Assembly (NCBI GenBank): GCA_963712435.1
Contig: CAVQIB010000005.1
Location: forward strand, 124,001-188,000
Direction of reading: 5' to 3'
DNA: 64,000 nt
From: Rhodoplanes sp963712435
Lineage (GTDB): Bacteria; Pseudomonadota; Alphaproteobacteria; Rhizobiales; Xanthobacteraceae
Shown here: piece after piece, positions 35,096-43,632 of the stretch
Layout of the letters: each line of letters starts with the position of its first letter
How positions within the stretch are numbered: position 1 is the stretch's first letter
Notes under the pieces: model-generated
Seen by the model: only the letters and a program-made list of their open reading frames with translations
Database searches by the model: none
Told to the model about the DNA's origin: nothing
Program-made: the position numbers and the translations under genes

Positions 35096-35848
35096 ATGCC
35101 CAGTTTCCGCCACGGCCCGGTTGAGATCGCCTACCTCGACGAAGGGGAGGGCGAGCCGATCGTGCTGGTGCACGGCTTTGCCTCCAACAAGGAGGTCAAC
35201 TGGGTTTCGACCCGGTGGGTGGCGACGCTGACGCGCGCGCGACGGCGGGTGATCGCTCCCGACATGCGCGGCCACGGCGCGTCGACCAAATTGTACGATC
35301 CCGCCGCCTACCACACGTCGATCATGGCCGACGATGTGCGCGCGCTGCTCGACCATCTCGGGCTCGGCTGGGCCGACATTCTCGGCTACTCGATGGGCGC
35401 GCGCATCGCGGCCTTCCTGGCGCTCGCCGATCCCGAGCGGGTGCGCTCGGCCATCCTGGGCGGCCTCGGCATCCGCCTGGTCGAGAGCGCGGGCCTGCCC
35501 GAGGGGGTGGCGGACGCGCTGGAGGCGCGATCGGCCGCCGACGCGCCCGACCGTCAGAGCCGCGGCTATCGTGAATTCGCCGAGCAGACCGGGTCCGATT
35601 TCGCCGCGCTCGCGGCCTGCATCCGCGGGTCGCGGCAAAGCCTGACGCCCGGCGAGGCGGGGCGAATCGCGCTTCCCGTCCTGATCGCGGTCGGGACCAA
35701 GGATGAAATCGCCGGCTCGCCGCAGGAATTAGCGGCGCTGATTCCGGGCGCGCAGGCGATCGACATTCCCCGCCGCGATCACATGCGCGCGGTCGGCGAC
35801 AAGGCGTTCAAGCAAGCCGTGCTGCAATTCCTCGGCGAGCGGCCCTAG
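35096..35848 (+). CDS. Alpha/beta-fold hydrolase
   Basis: 250 residues with a full catalytic set: oxyanion region LVHGFASNK, nucleophile elbow GYSMGAR (Ser near residue 98), acid in VGTKDEIAG and His in RRDHMRAVG. The DMRGHGAST strand/loop is typical of the esterase/haloperoxidase branch. The substrate is unknown. Monocistronic as far as can be seen. Confidence 0.85.
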   Translation: MPSFRHGPVEIAYLDEGEGEPIVLVHGFASNKEVNWVSTRWVATLTRARRRVIAPDMRGHGASTKLYDPAAYHTSIMADDVRALLDHLGLGWADILGYSMGARIAAFLALADPERVRSAILGGLGIRLVESAGLPEGVADALEARSAADAPDRQSRGYREFAEQTGSDFAALAACIRGSRQSLTPGEAGRIALPVLIAVGTKDEIAGSPQELAALIPGAQAIDIPRRDHMRAVGDKAFKQAVLQFLGERP

Positions 35849-36132
35849 TCAGACGTCAATGAAGCCCGATCGGATGTGGACAAAGAGCGGGCTCCGATGC
35901 GCGAGGCCTGATCCCGGTGCGGTGGAAAAAGGGTTGCGTTCAAGTTGCTGTTGCGTGTCGCATTTTCTACCGCGAACCGGTTCCCACTGCGCGAGAAAAT
36001 GTTCTAACGTGCAGCCGCAGGCGGCTGCGCCTGCGGAGCCCGACCACGCGCCCGCCTCACGACACCGGGCTGTGATGCGCGGCGCGCCGAGCACGGTATA
36101 ATGGATGTGTTGAAACTGCCGGGAGGGCCTAA

Positions 36133-36342
36133 GTGGACGCGCTCGAAATCAGGAAGCTTGAAGCCTATATGCGCCGCCTGTTCGGCAATGCGCGGCTGCG
36201 CGTCGTGCCGCGGCCCAAGAAGGACGACTCGGCGGAGGTCTATCTCGGCGAGGAGTTCATCGGCGTCATGTTCGTCGACGACGAGGACGAAGACCGATCC
36301 TACAACTTCCAGATGGCTATTCTCGGGACCGACCTGGATTAG
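36133..36342 (+). CDS. DUF3126 family protein
   Basis: A 69-residue protein starting at GTG 36133 (a GGGAGGG motif precedes it): MDALEIRKLEAYMRRLFGN, LRVVPRPKKDDSAEVYLGE, FIGVMFVDDEDEDRSYNFQM. This compact strand-rich protein is conserved in Alphaproteobacteria and has no known function. It ends just before the convergent neighbour at 36355. Confidence 0.85.
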   Translation: MDALEIRKLEAYMRRLFGNARLRVVPRPKKDDSAEVYLGEEFIGVMFVDDEDEDRSYNFQMAILGTDLD

Positions 36343-36354
36343 CCGGCGACCGCA

Positions 36355-37077
36355 TCACCCCGCCGGCTTCGGCCGCAGTTCGGCGATCAGCCGGTCGAGC
36401 CCGCTCGCGAGCGCGCGCCAATCGGCGAGCCACGCGCGCGGGAAACGGACGGTGACGTTCGCATGCCCGACGAATCGCTCGAGCAGACAGGCGGCCGGGG
36501 CGAGCGGGTTGGTCGAACGGCTGCAGCGGGCGACGAAACGCTCCGGCGCGCTCTCGTCATAGACGATGTCTTCGCCCTGATAGGGCGTGCCGGCGCGGAA
36601 CGCGATGACGGAGAGCCCGTCCGGCGCGAATGACGGCTCCGTCGCCGCATAGCGCAGATAGATGGTGCGCAGGCGCTCCACCGGTTCGGCCGCCCCGTCA
36701 TTCGGCGTGATCGTGACGAACAGCCGATCCGACGCCATCGCCGCCCCGCCGTTCGGCGCGGAGGCGGGCGGCGCGAGCGCGGGCCATGTGTAGACGAGAT
36801 CGATGCGCTCCTGCGGGCCGGGACGGCGCTGCAGCTTGATGCGGATCGCCGCCGGCGGCACGTGGAAGGTTTCCCCGGCGATCACGATCGGCACATGCGG
36901 GGCGTCGGGCGCAGGCAGGGCCTCGGGCCAGCGCGGCCACAGCGCGTAGACGACGAAGCCCGCCCCGAGCGCCGCGACAACGAGGCCGGAGAGCACCGGT
37001 ACGAGCAGGCGGCGGCTGTGGCGCCCCGGCGCGCGCGGGCCGGTTTCCTCGCGTCGCATGATCCCCTCCGCGGCCAT
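36355..37077 (-). CDS. Membrane-anchored periplasmic protein, unknown function
   Basis: About 240 residues with one N-terminal membrane helix (RRLLVPVLSGLVVAALGAGF, VVYALWP) and a globular outside part beginning HVPIVIAGETFHVPPAAIRI and containing RFVARCSRSTNPLAPAACLL, with two cysteines that may form a disulfide. The ending RFPRAWLADWRALASGLDRL looks like a conserved Rhizobiales hypothetical. Start at ATG 37077, with ATG 37059 as alternative. Confidence 0.6.
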   Translation of the reverse strand: MAAEGIMRREETGPRAPGRHSRRLLVPVLSGLVVAALGAGFVVYALWPRWPEALPAPDAPHVPIVIAGETFHVPPAAIRIKLQRRPGPQERIDLVYTWPALAPPASAPNGGAAMASDRLFVTITPNDGAAEPVERLRTIYLRYAATEPSFAPDGLSVIAFRAGTPYQGEDIVYDESAPERFVARCSRSTNPLAPAACLLERFVGHANVTVRFPRAWLADWRALASGLDRLIAELRPKPAG

Positions 37078-37292
37078 TCCCGCCTCCCATTCGCGAATCA
37101 GCGCGGGAGTATGGCACGGCGGCGCGCCGGCGGCGGAGGCTTCCCCGTGCAAGCAGGCGGCGCCGCGCGATCCTCCTTCCGGAGGGCCGCGCCGGCCCCC
37201 ACGCATCCCCCCGCAGCCCGCTCTCCGCTCGCCAAGGCGTGCGCGCCGTGGCAAGTTCGCCCGCGCTTCGGCGTCACAGGGAGAGAGCGTTC

Positions 37293-37823
37293 ATGCCGAT
37301 CTACGAAATGGACGGAGTGCGTCCGGAATTTCCACCCGATGGTCAATCCTGGGTCGCCGAGACGGCGGTGCTGATCGGCCGCGTGCGGCTGCTTTCGGAG
37401 GCGAGCGTGTGGTGGAACGCAGTGCTGCGCGGCGACAACGAGTGGATCGAGATCGGCGTCCGCTCGCAAGTCCAGGACAATGCGACATTGCACACCGATC
37501 CCGGCTTTCCTCTGACGATCGGCAGCGATTGTGTGATCGGCCACAATGTCATCATGCATGGCTGCACGATCGAATCGCATTGCCTGGTCGGCATGGGCGC
37601 GATCGTGATGAACGGCGTGCGCATCGCGTACGGTTCGATCGTTGGCGCCGGCGCGGTCATCCCCGAGGGGAAGGAGTTTCCCGAGCATTCGCTGATCGTC
37701 GGCTCGCCGGCGCGCGTCGTCCGCACGCTCGACGACAAGGCGGTGAAGTCGATCGCCGCGGGCGCCGACAATTACGTGCGCCGCTGGAAGGCTTATGCGA
37801 AAGGGCTGAAGCCGCTCGCCTGA
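37293..37823 (+). CDS. Gamma-class carbonic anhydrase-like protein
   Basis: 176 residues of left-handed beta-helix hexapeptide repeats. The three zinc-ligand histidines of gamma-CAs are present: NATLHTDPG, VIGHNVIMHGC (two). Other family marks are WWNAVLRGDN and GSPARVVRTL. It probably hydrates CO2 as a trimer in the cytoplasm; many homologues (YrdA/CaiE type) have weak or unproven activity. Start at ATG 37293 is fixed by the family N-terminus MPIYEMDG. Intact. Confidence 0.87.
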   Translation: MPIYEMDGVRPEFPPDGQSWVAETAVLIGRVRLLSEASVWWNAVLRGDNEWIEIGVRSQVQDNATLHTDPGFPLTIGSDCVIGHNVIMHGCTIESHCLVGMGAIVMNGVRIAYGSIVGAGAVIPEGKEFPEHSLIVGSPARVVRTLDDKAVKSIAAGADNYVRRWKAYAKGLKPLA

Positions 37824-37954
37824 GCGGCGCGCAAGCGACCTGGGCGCGGCCGAAGCCGGCCCTGCAGCGCTGCCAAACCGTCATGATCACGACGTAGACC
37901 AGGTTCGGTCCGGCCCGCCGCAGGGCGGCGGCGCAACGCAGGAAAGTCCCGTCC

Positions 37955-38581
37955 ATGGCAGACCTCACGCTCTATCATATCGCGCCCTCGCGCTCCTCGG
38001 TCGCGCATTGGATGCTGGAGGAAATCGGCGAGCCGTTCGACCTGCACGTGCTCGACTCCAAGAAGGGCGAGAACCGGCAGCCCGACTATCTCGCGATCAA
38101 TCCGATGGGGAAGGTCCCGGCGCTCCGGCATGGCGACGTGATCATCACCGAACTGGCGGCGATCTGCTGCTATCTCGCCGACGCCTTCCCGCAGGCGAAG
38201 CTGAACGTTCCGCTCGGCGACCCGCGCCGCGGGCCCTATCTCAAATGGTTGTTCTTCAATCCGGGCGCGCTCGAGCCGGCGATCATGGACCGCGCCTTCA
38301 AGCGCGCGGAGGAGGCGCCGCGCCAGGCGCTCGGCTATGGCGACTTCGACACGACCATGGACGTCGTCGCGCGCGCGGTGACGCCGGGCCCGTTCCTGCT
38401 CGGCGAACAGTTCACCGCCGCCGACCTCGTGATCGGCTCCTCGCTGTGCTGGAGCATCAAGTTCAACCTGATCCCCGACCGGCAGGAGTTCACCGACTAT
38501 ATCGCCCGCTTCGCCGATCGCCCGGCGCTCAAGCGCGCGACGGCGAGGGACGAGGAAATCGCCCAGGCGCAGCAGGAGTAG
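37955..38581 (+). CDS. Glutathione S-transferase family protein
   Basis: 208 residues: a thioredoxin-like N-terminal domain (ADLTLYHIAPSRSSVAHWML, then NPMGKVPALRHGDVIITELA, including the cis-Pro and glutathione-binding Glu/Leu) and an all-helical C-terminal domain (FLLGEQFTAADLVIGSSL). The active-site Ser of SRSS suggests a Ser/Tyr-type enzyme. It conjugates or reduces using glutathione; the substrate is unknown. Intact. Confidence 0.85.
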   Translation: MADLTLYHIAPSRSSVAHWMLEEIGEPFDLHVLDSKKGENRQPDYLAINPMGKVPALRHGDVIITELAAICCYLADAFPQAKLNVPLGDPRRGPYLKWLFFNPGALEPAIMDRAFKRAEEAPRQALGYGDFDTTMDVVARAVTPGPFLLGEQFTAADLVIGSSLCWSIKFNLIPDRQEFTDYIARFADRPALKRATARDEEIAQAQQE

Positions 38582-38677
38582 TCAATGCGCCATGCGCGGG
38601 CGATGCCGGTGGCAATAAGTGGTTCGCGCCGAAAGCGTGAGTAGGCTTTTGCGACGAGCTTGTGCCGAGCGATCCTT

Positions 38678-39013
38678 TCAGCCGCCGGTGTACGTTGTGG
38701 TGCCGTACCGGTTGACAATGTTTCCAACGTTTTCGGAAGGCTCCGAGGGCGTAATCAATCTAACCAAAGTGCCAAATGCGGAAGAAGTCGGGTAGGGCTG
38801 GTCGTTCGTCGGGGCGAATGGCACGGGCTTGCGCTGTTGCCACCGATCGGTTTTTTTCCACACCTCCTTCCATTTGGGATCAAGTTTATCTACGAAGTTT
38901 CTCACGTATTTCGTCGACTTGCGCTTGTCACTGATGAAATCGATCTCGTAAGCCCGAGCTGTCTCCCGGCGAATCTCGGTGCTTTCTGCCGTCGATAGTT
39001 GATATGGGTTCAT
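38678..39013 (-). CDS. Unrecognised low-GC protein next to IS remnant
   Basis: 111 residues beginning MNPYQLSTAESTEIRRETAR, AYEIDFISDKRKSTKYVRNF, then DKLDPKWKEVWKKTDRWQQR, ending NVGNIVNRYGTTTYTGG. Lys- and Tyr-rich with an AT-leaning codon choice unlike the neighbouring genes, so probably acquired. No known domain; no signal peptide. It lies between the GST gene and an IS5 fragment in a decayed islet. Confidence 0.5.
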   Translation of the reverse strand: MNPYQLSTAESTEIRRETARAYEIDFISDKRKSTKYVRNFVDKLDPKWKEVWKKTDRWQQRKPVPFAPTNDQPYPTSSAFGTLVRLITPSEPSENVGNIVNRYGTTTYTGG

Positions 39014-39133
39014 TTGAGGATTGATCTTTTCGCTTCACGAGCGTGTCAAGCTTCAGTTTAGAGTTGAACCCTTTCGCAAAGTCTTTCGCTGAGGCATGGT
39101 TCGCTTGAAAATGATTTGCCAGCGGAGCCGCCG

Positions 39134-39612
39134 ATGTGGAAGCCCGAACACCGAGTTGCCGCGGACCGACGTGGTCTTCGTTATCCGAGCGATCTCACCG
39201 ACGCCGAATGGTTGTTGATCGTGCCGATGATCCCGCCGGCGCGGCGGGGGGGCCGCAAGCGGTCGGTTAACATCCGCGAGGTTCTCAACGCGATCTTCTA
39301 CGTGCTGTGGACCGGCTGCCAGTGGCAGGCGCTGCCGAAGGACCTGCCGCCCAAGAGCACGGTGCATTCCTACTTCATCCTGCTGGATCGTGAGGGCGCG
39401 CTGGAGCGCATCCACCACGCCCTCTACGTGGCGGCCCGCGAGCAAGCCGGGCGCGACGCCAGTCCGACGGCGGCCATCATCGACAGCCAGAGCGGCAAGG
39501 CCGCTCAAAAAGGGGCTCTGCGCTGGACCCGCAAGGCTACGACGCGGGAAAAAAGGTCAAAGGACGCAAGCGGCACATTCTGGTCGATACGCTCGGCCTG
39601 TTGTTGAACGTC
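39134..39612 (+). pseudogene. IS5-family transposase, 5' fragment with frameshift
   Basis: The N-terminal part reads LRYPSDLTDAEWLLIVPMIP, PARRGGRKRSVNIREVLNAI, FYVLWTGCQWQALPKDLPPK and AAIIDSQSGKAAQKG, containing the first catalytic Asp of the DDE set. The next section continues in other frames (DPQGYDAGKKVKGRKRHILV, DTLGLLLNVAV) and then stops abruptly near 39612. The remaining third, with the other catalytic residues, is absent. This is a dead insertion-sequence remnant. No clean terminal inverted repeats were identified. Confidence 0.8.
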
Positions 39613-39857
39613 GCGGTAAAGTTCGCGGACATGCTGATTCGTGTCGCGAAGAACTCTACCAATAGTCGAGCGTGTACCCAGAAGGCTTCGATCCCAGATT
39701 GCCTTCTGAACCAACCCTCGCTTGATCGGTCCTCGCTCATCGGCCTCGATAGGAAATCCGTTGCCGCATCGAGCATGGCGAGCTCATAAGGCAAGTGTTC
39801 TGTAAACAGCTCGAGTTGACGCTACTTACCTTCGTCCATGTCCATTTTCTTCTCCAT
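39613..39857 (-). pseudogene. Truncated hypothetical gene abutting the IS5 fragment
   Basis: Reads MEKKMDMDEGK, an in-frame TAG (39822-39824), then RQLELFTEHLPYELAMLDAA, TDFLSRPMSEDRSSEGWFRR and IEAFWVHARLLVEFFATRIS before running into transposase sequence near 39613. The protein-like text continues in the same frame on both sides of TAG, so a substitution created the stop. I recall this ELFTEHLPYELAML type as a conserved hypothetical in related genomes. Both the stop and the loss of the 3' end make it non-functional. Confidence 0.6.
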
Positions 39858-40005
39858 CCGAACCGCCAGCGCATCTTTGCCGAGAGGCTCGGGTCTTGCT
39901 GCCTCGCGCGCGTAATCTTCCCTTCAGTACTCCTCAATTCGGCGATTTGATACCACTCGCCGGTTGAACGAGGAGGTTTTTCGCGCGTGGCGAGGTCGGC
40001 CGGCT

Positions 40006-40308
40006 TCATTGCTGCGCGGTGCAAACGCTGTCGTCGGGATAGCGCTCGCAGAACCTTCGCCCTTGCTCGATGAGCGACTGCTTCCATTCTTCGCGCGTCA
40101 TGGACGGCTGCGGCGCCGACGGCGGCGGGGGAAGCGGCGCCAAGCCTAGCGTTTCCGGCGCGGCTCGCGGCTTTATGAACAATGGCGCGACGCGGGTCAC
40201 CGCATTCGCCAGCGCATTGATGGTGCGTTCCGGTTCGCACGGACCTTGTGCGTGCGCGCTGCAGGCGCCGCCGAGCACGAGCGCAAGGGCGAGCCATTTC
40301 GCGTTCAT
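40006..40308 (-). CDS. Small exported protein, unknown function
   Basis: 100 residues with a clear signal peptide (MNAKWLALALVLGGACSAHA-QG) and a mature part containing four cysteines in total (for example GPCEPERTINALANAVTRV and RRFCERYPDDSVCTAQQ), likely forming disulfides in the periplasm, plus a Pro-rich linker. Its ATG overlaps the stop of the upstream 58-codon gene (ATGA). No family recognised. Confidence 0.6.
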   Translation of the reverse strand: MNAKWLALALVLGGACSAHAQGPCEPERTINALANAVTRVAPLFIKPRAAPETLGLAPLPPPPSAPQPSMTREEWKQSLIEQGRRFCERYPDDSVCTAQQ

Positions 40309-40481
40309 TGTCTTGCCGCCTTTCTGTCAGCCGGCGCGTCGACGCGCAGCGCCTTCGCCAGGACGGGCCGCACTCTCTCCATCTCCTGCTCGGTCGGCCT
40401 GCGGCCGGTGATCCGCTCGAACAGCTTGGCGATATCCGCCGCGCTCGGCGTTCGGGAGAGAAGGGTCAATTGCGGCTTCAT
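40305..40481 (-). CDS. Small helical protein translationally coupled to the exported protein
   Basis: 58 residues from ATG 40481: MKPQLTLLSRTPSAADIAKL, FERITGRRPTEQEMERVRPV, LAKALRVDAPADRKAARQ. It is short, charged and helical, and overlaps the next gene by four bases. An in-frame ATG at 40523 would add 14 residues. The GRRPTEQE pattern looks regulatory, but I do not recognise a family. Confidence 0.5.
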   Translation of the reverse strand: MKPQLTLLSRTPSAADIAKLFERITGRRPTEQEMERVRPVLAKALRVDAPADRKAARQ

Positions 40482-40576
40482 CGCGCTACCATCGACGATC
40501 TGTTCACCCGAACGCCACCCCATCGCGATTCTGGACTCGTCTGTTCCGAAACCGCCACGCAAGTACTTGATATCGT

Positions 40577-40652
40577 TGGCGACCCCGGCAGGAATTGAAC
40601 CTGCGACCGTCAGCTTAGAAGGCTGCTGCTCTATCCGCTGAGCTACGGGGCC
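40577..40652 (-). tRNA. tRNA-Arg (anticodon UCU)
   Basis: Read on the minus strand the 76-nt sequence folds into a standard cloverleaf: acceptor GGCCCCG pairs with the 3' side before the encoded CCA, the D-arm is AGCTCAGCGGATAGAGC, the anticodon loop is CTTCTAA with anticodon TCT, and the T-arm is GCAGGTTCAATTCCTGC. It decodes AGA, a rare Arg codon in GC-rich genomes. It borders a decayed islet (38.7-40.0 kb), so it may have served as an integration site. Confidence 0.95.
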
Positions 40653-40834
40653 GGACGCCATCTGACAGATAGCCGATGCCGGGCCGATAAAAAAGAGAGC
40701 GTCTCGCGCGCGGTTGCAGGGGGGCGGCGCGGTTGGGGCACGCCCCGGCGGAAACGCGGCCGGCAGGCGCGGTTGCCGCCCGGCGTCAACTCCGCTAGAC
40801 CAGCCTGACCTCCACAAACCGTCAGTCCCCATCA

Positions 40835-42580
40835 ATGCCTGAACTCATTCTCGCCGTTCACAACGGGCCCCATGACGCGGTCGCCGCGGTGCTGGTCGAC
40901 TACGACCTGAAAGCGGCCGTCCAGCTCGAACGGCTGACCCGGGTCAAGAGCGACGGCGGGTATCCCGACCTGTCGATCGACGAGACGCTCGGCATGGTCG
41001 GCGCGACGCGGCGCGACGTCGACGTGCTCGCGGTGAGCCGGTCCGACTACCCGGTCAAGTATTTCCGCCATTTCCACGGGCTGCGCTGGCTGCGCGAGCA
41101 GTGGCGCACGCATGTCGAAGGCAAGACGCTGCGCTGGATCCCGCGCGAGACGCTGCGCGCCGGCAAACCGCGCGTCGAGGACTTCTTCGACGTCGGTGCG
41201 ATGCGGCGCGATGTCGGGCTGCGCGACGACGTCGCCGTGCATTTCTACAACCATCATTGCGCGCACGCGCTGCCGACGCTGTTCTACACCGAATGGGACG
41301 ATGCGCTGCTCGTCACCTCCGACGGCGGCGGCGACACCGTCAACCACAGCCATCGTCATTTCGCCAATGGCGAACTCAAGACGCTCTATGGCGGCGACGA
41401 GTGCCTCACCGTCTGGCCGCCGATCGACAGCCTCGGCCAGGCCTATGCGGCGGCGACGCGCGCGCTCGGCTTTCGCGACAACCGGCACGAGGGCAAGCTC
41501 ACCGGCCTTTCGGCGATGGGCGACCCGATCCACGCCGAGCGCATCGGAAAGCACTTCCATGTCGATCAGGCCGGCCGCGTGCATTCCAATTTCCTCAACA
41601 ACAAGGCGATGTTCGACCTGCTGCGCGACATCGCCAAGACGAGCCGGCGCGAGGACGTCGCCGCCTCGATCCAGAAGGTGCTGGAAGACACGATGCTCAC
41701 CTCGGTGCGCCGGCTGCTGGAGCGCAATCCGGCGCGCCATCTCGGGCTCGCGGGGGGCGTCTTCGCCAATGTGCGGCTCAACCGCCTCCTCGCCGAGCAA
41801 CTCGGCCTCGAGGAGATTTTCGTGTTCCCGCCGATGGGCGACGAAGGGCTCCCGGTCGGCGGCGCGCTGTCCTATCTGCTCAAGCGCGACGGCCTCGCGC
41901 GCTGGCTCGGCCAAAGGCGGCGCCTGAGCGACGTCTATCTCGGCCGCGATTACACCGACCAGGCCGACGGCGATCTCGCGGCGATCGCCGGGGTGAAGCG
42001 GCTTCCCGGCGATCCGGTCGCCGCGGCGGCGAAGCGCCTCGCCGCGGGAGAGATCGGCGCAGTTTATACCGGCCGCATGGAATACGGGCCGCGCGCGCTC
42101 GGCGCCCGCTCGATCCTCGCCAACCCGTCGCGGCGCGAAACCCACGATCTCCTCAATGAGCGGCTCGACCGCACCGAATTCATGCCGTTCGCCCCCGTCG
42201 TGCCGATCGAAAAGGCGGCCGAGGTGTTCGACGTCAATTCGGTCAACGCCTATGCCTGCCGGTTCATGACGACCACCTGCGACGTGCGGCCCGCCTGGCG
42301 CGAACGCATCGCCGCGGTCGTCCATGTCGACGGCTCGGCGCGGCCGCAGACCATCGATCGCAATACGAATCCGCTGTACTTCGATCTGGTCACGGGCTTC
42401 GCGCGCGAGACCGGCGTTCCGGTGCTCGTCAATACGAGCTTCAACGTGCATGAAGAGCCGATCGTCAATACGCCGCGCGAATGCGCGCAGGCGCTGCTCG
42501 ACCGGCGCATCGACTTCGTCGTGACGAAGCATGCGATCTACGAAGCGGCCCGGCCGAAGCCGGACGGCGGGCGAAGCTGA
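40835..42580 (+). CDS. NodU/CmcH-family carbamoyltransferase
   Basis: 581 residues, the usual length. The N-terminal Kae1-like domain has the metal-binding His motif NHHCAHALPTLF (near residue 140), an EGKLTGLSAMGD segment and LGLAGGVFANVRLNR. The C-terminal YrdC-like carbamoyl-adenylate part includes YGPRALGARSILANP, FMPFAPVV and LVNTSFNVHEEPIV. Such enzymes carbamoylate sugars or other hydroxyl groups using carbamoyl phosphate and ATP (NodU on Nod factor, TobZ on tobramycin). The adjacent glycosyltransferase suggests that the acceptor is a glycan made nearby. Intact. Confidence 0.87.
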   Translation: MPELILAVHNGPHDAVAAVLVDYDLKAAVQLERLTRVKSDGGYPDLSIDETLGMVGATRRDVDVLAVSRSDYPVKYFRHFHGLRWLREQWRTHVEGKTLRWIPRETLRAGKPRVEDFFDVGAMRRDVGLRDDVAVHFYNHHCAHALPTLFYTEWDDALLVTSDGGGDTVNHSHRHFANGELKTLYGGDECLTVWPPIDSLGQAYAAATRALGFRDNRHEGKLTGLSAMGDPIHAERIGKHFHVDQAGRVHSNFLNNKAMFDLLRDIAKTSRREDVAASIQKVLEDTMLTSVRRLLERNPARHLGLAGGVFANVRLNRLLAEQLGLEEIFVFPPMGDEGLPVGGALSYLLKRDGLARWLGQRRRLSDVYLGRDYTDQADGDLAAIAGVKRLPGDPVAAAAKRLAAGEIGAVYTGRMEYGPRALGARSILANPSRRETHDLLNERLDRTEFMPFAPVVPIEKAAEVFDVNSVNAYACRFMTTTCDVRPAWRERIAAVVHVDGSARPQTIDRNTNPLYFDLVTGFARETGVPVLVNTSFNVHEEPIVNTPRECAQALLDRRIDFVVTKHAIYEAARPKPDGGRS

Positions 42581-42613
42581 ACGGTTCCGCCGCGCGACAT
42601 CGGGGCAGAACGC

Positions 42614-43555
42614 ATGCCGAAACCGCCCCGCTGCACGGTCATCCTGCCCACCTATAACCGCGCTAAAACCTTGCCGCGCGCCGTCGCAAGCGTGCTGGCG
42701 CAGGACGAACCTGATTTCGAACTGATCGTCGTCGATGACGCCTCGACCGACGAGACGCCCGCCTGGCTCGACACGCTGCGCGATCCGCGCATTCGGCGCG
42801 CGCGCTGCGAACGCAACCAGGGCCCGAGCGCCGCGCGCGATATCGGAATCAAGCTGGCGAAGGCGCCGGTGCTCGCCTTCCTCGACTCCGACGACGTCTA
42901 TTGCGCCAATCGGCTGTCGCTGCCCCTCGCCGTGCTGGCGGCGGAGCCTGACGTGGTCTGCACGCTGTCCTCCTCGCGCAAGGAGGACAAGCGCGGGCAG
43001 GCGCGGGCGGCGGCGGCGCCGGCGGCCAAGCTTGCTGCGCCCGCCTTCGAATGGGCGATGCTCGCCGATCTCGTCGGCGTGGAAAGCACGAGCATCACCG
43101 TGCGGACCGAACAGGCGGTGATGGCCGGCGGCTTCGACCCGGCCTTGCGCCGCACCGAAGACCGCGAATTCCTCATCCGGCTGGCGCGGCTCGGCGCGTT
43201 GCGCATTCTCCCCGACCTGCTGTTCGAGAAGGCCTGGTCGCCGGACGGCCTGTCAAACGAATGGGCGGGAACGGGCCGCGACCTGCTTCCCTATTTCCGC
43301 GCGCGCCCGGAGTATCTCGGAGCCTACCGCAAGCTGGGGCATTACCTCGCGACCAAGATCCTCGTCATGCATGTCCGCCATCGCGATCTTCGAAGCCTCG
43401 CCGCCGATATCCGGCGCTTCCGCGCCGCCGGCGTGCTCGATGCCGGCGTCGCGCGGCTCTGGCGCGACCATCTCGCGGTCAAACGCTATCGCCGCGCACA
43501 TGCGAGCGCGGAGGCGCTGGCGGCGCTCGCCGGCCCGCCGGCCGATTGGGCGTAG
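42614..43555 (+). CDS. Family 2 glycosyltransferase
   Basis: 313 residues, GT-A fold: CTVILPTYNRAKTLPRAVAS, nucleotide-binding VVDDASTDETP, the DXD-like VLAFLDSDDVYC and the acceptor-side GFDPALRRTEDREFLIRLAR. No membrane helix, so it acts in the cytoplasm. It follows the carbamoyltransferase by 33 bases and is surely co-transcribed. Together they probably build a carbamoylated surface or secreted glycan. Donor and acceptor sugars are unknown. Confidence 0.84.
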   Translation: MPKPPRCTVILPTYNRAKTLPRAVASVLAQDEPDFELIVVDDASTDETPAWLDTLRDPRIRRARCERNQGPSAARDIGIKLAKAPVLAFLDSDDVYCANRLSLPLAVLAAEPDVVCTLSSSRKEDKRGQARAAAAPAAKLAAPAFEWAMLADLVGVESTSITVRTEQAVMAGGFDPALRRTEDREFLIRLARLGALRILPDLLFEKAWSPDGLSNEWAGTGRDLLPYFRARPEYLGAYRKLGHYLATKILVMHVRHRDLRSLAADIRRFRAAGVLDAGVARLWRDHLAVKRYRRAHASAEALAALAGPPADWA

Positions 43556-43632
43556 GCGCAGCCTCCATCCTTATGCCCCGATGCGGGATTATACGGGAGG
43601 GGGGCAGTCGGAGCGATTTCCGGAGGGGGACC

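Noticed and set aside
40832..42532. 566-codon minus-strand ORF opposite the carbamoyltransferase
   Set aside because: Shadow frame; the plus strand carries all carbamoyltransferase motifs over the full length.
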